A stretch of 64,000 nt of DNA from JANJTY01 sp038257155 (GTDB lineage: Bacteria; Pseudomonadota; Gammaproteobacteria; Xanthomonadales; Xanthomonadaceae), in the NCBI GenBank assembly GCA_038257155.1, contig JBBSJP010000011.1, positions 53,311 to 117,310 of the forward strand, given 5' to 3'. This document shows positions 17,404-23,833 of this stretch, piece by piece. A model generated the notes under the pieces. The model was not told where the DNA came from. It did no database searches and saw nothing but the letters and a program-made list of their open reading frames with translations. Made by a program: the position numbers and the translations under genes. Positions within the stretch are counted from its first letter, which is position 1. Every line of letters starts with the position of its first letter.

Positions 17404-18498
17404 TCAGCGGCACTGGCGCCAGCGGATGCGGGGGGTTTCCTGCGCGCCTGCCGGTTCAAGCTGCAGTCGGGTGTAGCGCAGCTCCTCGAATCGGACCAGC
17501 AGCTCGCAGGTCTCACTGGTTACCGCGTCGGGCTCCTCCAGTCGTTCGCTGAGCAGACGCAGGACCAGGGTGGACTTGGTTGACCACTCTGCGGTTTCGA
17601 TGCCGCGCACCGTCGCGGCCAACTTGGCCGCTTCCTGACGCCTGCCTTCCAATTGTTCCTCGCTCATCTGGCTGATCTGCTCTAGCGCCAATGCGGCTTC
17701 GCGGCTGGCCTGGATCTGGGCCTCGCTGGTAGGAGCATCTTCGGGTGCCATCAGGGCGGGTGGCGAACTCCCAGGGGCAGAACCGGGGTTTGCCTGCGTC
17801 CCTTCGGTGCTGGTCGAGGCTGGTTCGCGAGCAGGTTGGGACGAGGTGTCAGCCGCCTGCTGGCTTGCTGCAGGCACCGCGGCCGTCTCAAGCGCACGGC
17901 TCAGCGCGAAGCCGGCGACGCCCGCGAGCAGCGCGATCCCGCACATGCCGGCGAGTCGCCGATTGCGCGCCCTTTCGGCATTTTTGGCGATGCTCTTGAG
18001 TTCCGGTTCTCCGAGCTGGGGCCTGAGTAAATTCCAGAGGGTTTTTCCGTCGATCAGTTCGACCCGCTGGGCATCGGCAACCGCGCGTGCCGCGGCATCG
18101 GCGCTGCCGGTGGTGACAATAATGGCACCCTCGGCCCCCTGCAGCTTCATTACGGTCGACAGATTGTTGATCGCTTTGGCGTTCAGTTGATACGCCCGGC
18201 CATGTTTGCAAACCACGATGTAGCGGGAGCTTCCGCGCTGCATGAGCAGGTCGAAGCCATCGTCGCCGGGTTGGCGCTCGGTCGGATCAAGCTCCAGTCC
18301 GCGCGTGCGCAACACCGATACCGCCATGCGCAGAAAATCGCGCCACTTGATGCTGTTGGCCCATGCCGTCGCCGAGCGCAGCTCCAGTCGCTTCCTGCTG
18401 TGCAGGCCCAGTGCAAAAAATGCAGCAATTCCCGCCAGCAGTCCGAACAGGGCCGCCGCCATGGGTGCGTTCACCAACAAGTGTCTCAAGCCGTCCAT
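17404..18498 (-). CDS. Membrane protein with Mrr-like endonuclease-fold domain
   Basis: 364 residues. A transmembrane helix (about 10-32) is followed by a domain like the Mrr/PD-(D/E)XK fold at 48-165: helix FLRMAVSVLRTRG, then GDDGFDLLMQRG with Asp83, then strand YIVVCKHG with Lys98. In active Mrr enzymes the last motif is usually QxK or ExK; here it is Val96-Cys97-Lys98. A second transmembrane helix lies at about 183-203, then a Ser/Pro/Ala-rich linker and a C-terminal alpha-helical region. No methylase or restriction partner is nearby, so a restriction role is doubtful. It may be a nuclease-fold protein with lost or changed activity. Confidence 0.7.
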   Translation of the reverse strand: MDGLRHLLVNAPMAAALFGLLAGIAAFFALGLHSRKRLELRSATAWANSIKWRDFLRMAVSVLRTRGLELDPTERQPGDDGFDLLMQRGSSRYIVVCKHGRAYQLNAKAINNLSTVMKLQGAEGAIIVTTGSADAAARAVADAQRVELIDGKTLWNLLRPQLGEPELKSIAKNAERARNRRLAGMCGIALLAGVAGFALSRALETAAVPAASQQAADTSSQPAREPASTSTEGTQANPGSAPGSSPPALMAPEDAPTSEAQIQASREAALALEQISQMSEEQLEGRRQEAAKLAATVRGIETAEWSTKSTLVLRLLSERLEEPDAVTSETCELLVRFEELRYTRLQLEPAGAQETPRIRWRQCR

Positions 18499-18920
18499 CG
18501 ATTCCCGGTTCTCTAGTGGCAGTCAGGCGAAGATGCGCGAATTCTAGCCGCTTGGCGGCGCTTGCGCGTCCGCGCAGGGCCAGACCGCCTCCAGCGGGCG
18601 TCGCTTCGTGCCAAGGTGCGTGCAGATCCCCGAGGGGGCGTCCCGATGCGCGGTGAACGCGGCGTCGCCGGAAATCCAGCCTCAAATCGTCTTGTCGCCG
18701 ACGGATCTGCCCCTACCGGGCGGGGCGCGGCATCAACAGGCGCCGGTGCACGTGTGGGAGCTTTCAGCACGCCGTTGGTGTCCCGATGTCGCGGAGCAAA
18801 CAGGTTCTAGAAGCCCAGAGATCCCGTAAACGGTTGAGCTTTTTCTGATGGAAGCACACGCACCTTTTAGAAGCCGTTCGTGGTGAGGAGCGTGGATCGA
18901 GACCGAAGGTCGAGGCCGCG

Positions 18921-18956
18921 CGTCTCGAACCACCTGCGAAAGGGTGGTTCGAGACG
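18921..18956. repeat. Perfect 14-bp hairpin
   Basis: CGTCTCGAACCACC (18921-18934) pairs perfectly with 18943-18956 around an 8-nt loop TGCGAAAG. It has no T-tract, so it is probably a palindromic repeat unit. Confidence 0.8.
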
Positions 18957-19015
18957 CCCTCTCGTTCGGCCGCCAGGGCGGCTACGAGGCGCTACGCGCC
19001 TTCGCGCTGCGCGCG

Positions 19016-19076
19016 CCTACCCGATCATGGTGAGGCGGCCTGATCGAACCACGGCTCCTCACCACGATCGGGTAGG
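19016..19076. repeat. 19-bp inverted repeat, 18 of 19 matched
   Basis: The arm at 19016-19034 (starts CCTACCCGATC) is the reverse complement of 19058-19076 with one mismatch. The loop is 23 nt and contains GATCGAACCACGG, which is related to the hairpin at 18921. Confidence 0.8.
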
Positions 19077-19173
19077 TGATGGTTGAGGATTCAAGTTGCC
19101 ATAAGCCCAGCGACCCGAATTTCCTACGCTGGAGACCAAGGATAACCAACGGGTTAGGTGATCTTTGATGGAA

Positions 19174-19418
19174 GCGCACCTGTGCGCGACCGGGATCGCC
19201 GGCTGTGCTGATGTGCTGACGGAATTCACGATGCACGGTCGCCGACAGGTCGGCTCCACAGGGGGGCGGCATCAAAAGGCGCCGGTGCACGTGTAGTAGC
19301 GCACCCTGTGCGCGACCGGGAAGGCCGGCTGTGCTGATGTGCGGACAGAATTCGTGATGCACGGTCGCCGACAGGTCGGCTCCTACAGGAGGGCGCGGCA
19401 TCAACAGGCGCCGGTGCA
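19174..19418. repeat. Two direct copies of an about 120-bp block
   Basis: Copy 1 is 19174-19289 and copy 2 is 19299-19418. Both run from GCGCACC through GCCGGCTGTGCTGATGTGC and CGGTCGCCGACAGGTCGGCT to GGCGCCGGTGCA, with scattered differences. A third partial copy of the last half is near 18690-18745. The central segment is the 'GGAGCCGACCTGTCGGCGACC' class of intergenic repeat. Confidence 0.8.
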
Positions 19419-19435
19419 GACGATTCGAAGCGTAA

Positions 19436-19845
19436 AGAAGAAGCCCGCCAGCTGGAGGCTGCAAGGGCGAGCGGCGGCGCTTGCGAGCTGCCGGTGGCAG
19501 GTCGCGCCGCCGTGAGCGCCGCGCCAAGGAAGGCGCAGCCCATCAGGAACGATTCGAAGCGCAACCCGAACATTTCATGAGGGGGCGCGGATGATCACGC
19601 AGCGGATTTGCGGCAAGCGCAAGGCGCGAGGAGTCGGAATGGTGGGCCCATTGCGGCGACGAGCAACGCAGCGATTGCCGCAAAGACCAAGTGAGGGCCG
19701 CGCCAGCGGGAAAACGCGGGCGGAAACTCTGTTCAAAGTGAAATGTGGCAGCAACCCCGTAGGGGTTAGGTCAGTCGCGCGTTTTCCCGCGACCTCGTGA
19801 AATGTTGGGGTTGAGAAGAAGCCCGCCAGCTGGAGGCTGCAAGGG
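19436..19845. repeat. Pair of 32-bp direct repeats flanking an inverted-repeat block
   Basis: AGAAGAAGCCCGCCAGCTGG and the following GAGGCTGCAAGGG occur at 19436-19467 and 19814-19845. Between them 11-bp perfect arms GGGAAAACGCG at 19708-19718 and 19778-19788 enclose a smaller AACCCC/GGGGTT hairpin. Confidence 0.7.
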
Positions 19846-19939
19846 GAGGGAACTAGCAGCACTCCGTGTAGCTGGCGGGCGTCAAGGCTGCGCGTCGCCA
19901 GGAGGCGACGCGACTTGATTCAAACATGAGGCGCCGGAT

Positions 19940-20536
19940 TTATTGCGCGGCGGCCTTCTTTGCCGACTTGCGCGCTGCCGGCTTGGCAGCTTTCCTGGCA
20001 GCTGGCTTTGTCACCTTCTTGGCGGCCTTGCGGGCCGGCTTGCTGGCTGGTGCGGCGGCCTTGGCCGGCGCCTTGGCTGGCTTGGCGCCGCCAATCTTGC
20101 GCAATTCGCGGGTCAACTCATCCACGCGCGCGGTGAGCGCATGGATTTCGTCGCGTCCGGGGACGCCGAGCCGGTTGAGCGAACGCTGCACGCGATCCTC
20201 GAAAACCTTCTCCAGGCGATCCCAGGTATCGGAGGCGCGCTCACGAACCTGTCCAACGCTGCTTTCGACTGCGCCACGAACCGCATCAACCTGGCCGGTA
20301 GCCATGTTGCGGGTCTTGCGCTCGAGCGAGGTGCCTTCCTTGACCAGGGCTTCGAACAGTTTGGTGCCCTCGTCCTGTGCACGGCCGAACGCGCCGACGC
20401 CAGCCAGCCAGATGTGTTGGGCCGACTCCATGATGGTCTTAGACAGAACTTCGGCCTGGCCCTTGAGGCCGGCCTTCCCGGAATTCCCGGATTGCGGCTC
20501 GCTGCCGCGGGACTTGCTTGATTTCAACTTGGCCAT
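19940..20536 (-). CDS. PHA granule-associated phasin with Lys/Ala-rich tail
   Basis: 198 residues. The N-terminal half is a textbook PF05597 phasin: IMESAQHIWLAGVGAFGRAQ, then GTKLFEALVKEG, then a long amphipathic helix. The C-terminal third (from about residue 150) is AKPA/KKAAK repeats like PhaF of pseudomonads, which bind DNA and help segregate granules. The start at 20536 has GGAGGG upstream on the minus strand. An inverted repeat at 20593-20616 lies in its promoter region. The patatin gene is upstream on the same strand, 109 bp away. Confidence 0.92.
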   Translation of the reverse strand: MAKLKSSKSRGSEPQSGNSGKAGLKGQAEVLSKTIMESAQHIWLAGVGAFGRAQDEGTKLFEALVKEGTSLERKTRNMATGQVDAVRGAVESSVGQVRERASDTWDRLEKVFEDRVQRSLNRLGVPGRDEIHALTARVDELTRELRKIGGAKPAKAPAKAAAPASKPARKAAKKVTKPAARKAAKPAARKSAKKAAAQ

Positions 20537-20592
20537 GATGCGTTCCCTCCACGTGGACTTGAGCAATGCTGATGGTCGTCGACCACCCAGTG

Positions 20593-20616
20593 AGCGCCAC
20601 ATTAGGCTGTGGCGCT
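20593..20616. promoter_or_regulatory. 9+9 inverted repeat upstream of the second phasin
   Basis: AGCGCCACA-TTAGGC-TGTGGCGCT is perfect. It lies 57 to 80 bp upstream of the phasin start and 30 bp after the patatin stop. There is no T-tract, so an operator is more likely than a terminator. Confidence 0.5.
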
Positions 20617-20645
20617 AGAGTAGACACACTATGCGTGCGACGGGA

Positions 20646-21935
20646 TCAGGCTTTCGTGCCTGCGCTGCGGCGCGAACGAGAGCGGCGCGAGCGGATCGCC
20701 CGCTTGCGTTCAAGATTCGCGTTCAGCACCAGATGATCGACATCGTCGAGCGCACGGCGCAGTTTTGCCGTGACTTCAGTGCGGGCCGGTACACCGCCAA
20801 GACCGCTCATCAAGGAGCGCTGTGGCTGGTCGAGAACTTCACCGCGCAGCTTCAGGCCGTGTCTGGCCAGGATCGGTGCCAGCGTGTCACGCCGTTCCCT
20901 CAGGTCAGTCAGGGTGGCCTGGTAGGCGTGCTCGCATACTCGGTGGCGATGCTGATAGCTGAACACGTTGGTGAAGAACATCTCGGTGTCGTCGGGGTTC
21001 GGTTCCAGCACCAGCTGATCCGAATCGAGATACTGACTGGCGTACTTGGCCATTCCAACCTGCACGCGAGACTGCAGCAGGGTGCGAAAGGTCTGCGAAA
21101 GCACCACGGGAAGGCCGCCCCGGAGCAGCACGTCGGGGCCCACGGTTCCAGCAGCCAGCGCCTTGGAAGCGTCGAACGGCACCAGCGGGTTCAGCCCGAT
21201 CAGCAGGTCGATTCCTTCATCGAGTGCCACCGAAGCGTGCATGGTGCGGCGCAGTGCGCCATCGACGAAGTTGCGGTTGTTGATCTGCACCGGTGGATAA
21301 AGGCCCGGCAGCGCAGAACTGGCCTGCACCGCGCGCGAGATCGGAATGCCGTCCCAGTCCTTGGCACCGAAGCGCACCGCCTCGCCCGAATCCAGATCAA
21401 CAGCGACCACGAACAGTTTGCGCTGCAACTCGCGGAAATCGTTGGTGCGACCCTCACTGCTGAACACGCCGCGCAGAAAGCGCTCGATCTCTGAATTGTC
21501 GAAAATGCCGGAAGGGATCAGTCCGCCCAGCTTGGCAAGTCCCTCACCGATGTTGTACTCGGTGGGGTCGCGCAGGAAGTCCTGCCACGCCTCGGAGAGA
21601 ATTCTGGGCAGGCTGGCCGCGCGCCGGATGTACTCGAAGAAGGCCGGGCGCAGGAAGGTCTCCGGGCGAAACCGGATACGGCTGTCACCAGTCAGGAAGA
21701 TCCGGCACAACTGTGCCGTACTCATGCGATTGGCAAGGCTGGCGGCAATGAATGCGCCGGAGCTGACGCCCACGTAAACATGCAGGCGTGAGGGATCAAA
21801 GCCATCGATGGCTTCATCCAGGGCGCGCAGGGCCCCCAGTTCGTACATGCCTCCGATGGGGCCGCCTCCGGCCACAGCAAGTCCGATGCGCGCTTGGCTC
21901 TTACGGTTCGTGCGGGTGCTCTGGATGACGAGCAT
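20646..21935 (-). CDS. Patatin-like phospholipase/esterase
   Basis: 429 residues. The oxyanion loop GGGPIGG lies at about 23-29, the nucleophile motif GVSSG at 56-60 (Ser58), and the Asp of the catalytic dyad in FVDGALRR (Asp225). No signal peptide is seen, so the enzyme is probably cytoplasmic or membrane-associated. Family members hydrolyse acyl chains from lipids. Lying between a phasin and other granule genes, it could act on the granule surface or on stored lipid. That is inference; a general phospholipase is equally possible. The ATG at 21935 is preceded by GGAGAC. Confidence 0.9.
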   Translation of the reverse strand: MLVIQSTRTNRKSQARIGLAVAGGGPIGGMYELGALRALDEAIDGFDPSRLHVYVGVSSGAFIAASLANRMSTAQLCRIFLTGDSRIRFRPETFLRPAFFEYIRRAASLPRILSEAWQDFLRDPTEYNIGEGLAKLGGLIPSGIFDNSEIERFLRGVFSSEGRTNDFRELQRKLFVVAVDLDSGEAVRFGAKDWDGIPISRAVQASSALPGLYPPVQINNRNFVDGALRRTMHASVALDEGIDLLIGLNPLVPFDASKALAAGTVGPDVLLRGGLPVVLSQTFRTLLQSRVQVGMAKYASQYLDSDQLVLEPNPDDTEMFFTNVFSYQHRHRVCEHAYQATLTDLRERRDTLAPILARHGLKLRGEVLDQPQRSLMSGLGGVPARTEVTAKLRRALDDVDHLVLNANLERKRAIRSRRSRSRRSAGTKA

Positions 21936-22059
21936 GGTGTCTCCGGTCGGGATCTATCACGTGATTCTAGCGCCCGCCATTAGAGCTGCCAGCCGAAAGT
22001 CACCCGAATCGTGACGCCTTGCGGTTCGCAAACCTCGGACAAGCGGATAACCTTGGCAG

Positions 22060-22797
22060 ATGACTCGCTTGAACGATGCAGAACTGGATCGCCGGCTGGC
22101 CCGGATGATGGCGGCCAACCGTCGCCTGCGCGACGCGGCTCAGACCCCGGGCAATCTCTTGCCCCAACTGCCGGCGCTGCAGCGCTGGCAGGCCAAGCGC
22201 TTGCGCGACAGCTTCGAAGACTTTCTTGCCGACCCTTCGATGCGTGCGGCGGCCGAGTTCTTCCTGACCGATCTCTACGGAGATCATGATGTCAGCGCGC
22301 GCGATCGCAGCGTCGAGCGGGTCATGCCGCTGATGCGAAGAATCCTGCCTGCGCCGCTGATTGGGGCAGCCGCTGATGCCATTGAGTTGGCAGCGCTGAG
22401 CCACGCCTTCGACCTACGCATGGCGCAAGCCATTGCCAAGGACGGCAAGCGAGGCGAGATCGATGCCGAACGATATGCCGATGCGTATCGGAAGGTGGGC
22501 AAGCCGCGTCTGCGCGAGCGCCAGATTGCCCTGGTTCTGGACGTTGGCAAGCAGCTCGACCGCGCCGTGCGCAAGCCATGGCTGTGGCGACTGCTGAAGG
22601 TTTCACGGCTTCCAGCCAAGGCAGCTGGGCTTTGGGAGCTGCAGAGTTTCCTGGAGCGCGGCTTCTCCGCTTTCCGCGAGTTGGGCGGCGCGCAGACCTT
22701 CCTGGCAGAAATCGCGCGTCGCGAGCAGGGCGTCTCGCGACGTATCTTCGCTGGCGAAACGGGTCCGTTCGATCAGTCGAACTCAGCCTCCAGGTAG
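22060..22797 (+). CDS. Conserved hypothetical protein (FFLTDLYG family)
   Basis: 245 residues, mostly alpha-helical and charged, with no signal peptide or membrane segment. Recognisable phrases are AAAEFFLTDLYGDHDVSARD (about 66-85) and VMPLMRRILP (about 89-98). I have seen similar stretches in proteobacterial proteins of unknown function but cannot name a domain. It ends tail-to-tail, overlapping by 25 bp the minus-strand PHA_gran_rgn gene. It starts divergently from the patatin gene. The context suggests a granule or lipid role, with no direct evidence. Confidence 0.75.
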   Translation: MTRLNDAELDRRLARMMAANRRLRDAAQTPGNLLPQLPALQRWQAKRLRDSFEDFLADPSMRAAAEFFLTDLYGDHDVSARDRSVERVMPLMRRILPAPLIGAAADAIELAALSHAFDLRMAQAIAKDGKRGEIDAERYADAYRKVGKPRLRERQIALVLDVGKQLDRAVRKPWLWRLLKVSRLPAKAAGLWELQSFLERGFSAFRELGGAQTFLAEIARREQGVSRRIFAGETGPFDQSNSASR

Positions 22798-23048
22798 CGA
22801 CGGATCTCCGCTTCGATCGGCCCTTTGAGTGCGAACAGGAGGAAACCGAGGGTAGCGACCACATGGATCTCGTCGCGCGAGACTTCGATTTCGCCATGTA
22901 CGCCGGAGCGCTCGAACACCATGGTGTTTCCGTCCCAGCCGTGCTCAACCTCGAATCGCTCGGCAATCTTGCGGGCGACATTCTCAACCTTGCTGCGAGC
23001 TTCCTTCAGCGGGCGGCTGTGCGAGTGGCGGATATCGATGCGGCTCAT
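22773..23048 (-). CDS. Polyhydroxyalkanoic acid system protein, PHA_gran_rgn family
   Basis: 91 residues matching the small PHA_gran_rgn family (TIGR02610/PF09650) in length and pattern: MSRIDIRHSHSRPLKEARS, VENVARKIAERFEVEHGW, then FALKGPIEAEIRRYLEAEF at the C-terminus. The function is unknown, but members co-occur with PHA genes. The start at 23048 has GGGAG upstream. Its 3' end overlaps the convergent hypothetical gene by 25 bp. Confidence 0.88.
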   Translation of the reverse strand: MSRIDIRHSHSRPLKEARSKVENVARKIAERFEVEHGWDGNTMVFERSGVHGEIEVSRDEIHVVATLGFLLFALKGPIEAEIRRYLEAEFD

Positions 23049-23164
23049 TCGGACTCCCTGGTGAGCCTCCATTCTGGCCCGACGCAGCGCTCTTGTCAGC
23101 CAATCCCGCGATTGCGCAGATGGTGGTGCGATTGGATATGATGCGGGCTACTGCAGGAGGGGTA

Positions 23165-23833
23165 ATGCCGAAGTCGATATCAATGGCATGGCTGGCGTTG
23201 CTGGTGGCGGGGCAGGCAGTCGCTGCCGATTTGTCAGGTCGCGTCGAACTGTTCCTCGACAAACGCCAGCTGCGCCCGGAGGAGGGTCGCGATGTGGTGG
23301 TGTATTTTCGCCCCGCTTCACGTGCGCAGGCTGTGCCTCTCGAAGGCCCGATCGAACTGCGCACCGAGCGCAAGCAGTTCGTGCCCAGATCGCTGGCCAT
23401 AACCGTGGGCTCAACGGTGTCGTTCCCCAACACCGACCCGATCCTGCACAACGTGTTTTCGCCGCCCGGCGGCAACAGCTTTGACCTGGGGCTGTTCGGG
23501 CAGGGCGAAGCCAAGAGCTTCACCTTCGATACGCCGGGCCTGGTCAGGGTCTACTGCAATGTGCACCACAACATGGTGGCGCACATCCTGGTGCTCGATA
23601 CCCCGCACTTTGCCAGTCCGGACTCGAACGGTCGCTTCGTCCTGAACGGGGTTCCCGATGAACCTGGCGAGCTTTTTGTCTGGCATGAAAGGGCACGGCT
23701 GTGGCGGGAGAAACTTGACGCCAGTTCGACGGAAGAGCTCAGCGTTCGACTGGACCTGACGCGGCCGCGAGTGCCTCCGCACATGAACAAATTTGGACAG
23801 CCATATGGGAGTGAGCGCCGCAGTGGCTACTGA
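23165..23833 (+). CDS. Exported cupredoxin-like protein
   Basis: 222 residues with a signal peptide ending near AVAAD (residue 20). A plastocyanin/azurin-like fold shows the type-1 copper ligands: His95 (ILHNVFSP), Cys131, His134 and Met137 (YCNVHHNM). A beta-rich tail follows, like 'methylamine utilization' annotated proteins with a carboxypeptidase-regulatory-like end. A strong ribosome site (GGAGGGG) precedes the ATG. It overlaps the next gene by 29 bp, suggesting co-translation with the kinase. Likely periplasmic electron carrier or copper/redox sensor. Confidence 0.88.
   Translation: MPKSISMAWLALLVAGQAVAADLSGRVELFLDKRQLRPEEGRDVVVYFRPASRAQAVPLEGPIELRTERKQFVPRSLAITVGSTVSFPNTDPILHNVFSPPGGNSFDLGLFGQGEAKSFTFDTPGLVRVYCNVHHNMVAHILVLDTPHFASPDSNGRFVLNGVPDEPGELFVWHERARLWREKLDASSTEELSVRLDLTRPRVPPHMNKFGQPYGSERRSGY

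Larger units (their letters stand above)
18499..19939. other. 1.44-kb gene-free, repeat-rich interval
   Basis: I see no credible gene here; the open frames are short and follow repeat structure. It holds hairpins (18921-18956, 19016-19076), a duplicated block (19174-19418), a pair of 32-bp direct repeats (19436 and 19814), a larger inverted repeat (19708-19788) and degenerate pieces of the 'GGTCGCCGACAGGTCGGCTCC' family, also near 18695. It lies between two minus-strand genes, the Mrr-like gene and the second phasin. Confidence 0.75.

Noticed and set aside
17404..18498. Restriction-modification system
   Set aside because: Only an Mrr-like domain is present, with an altered motif and membrane helices, and no methylase or specificity gene nearby.
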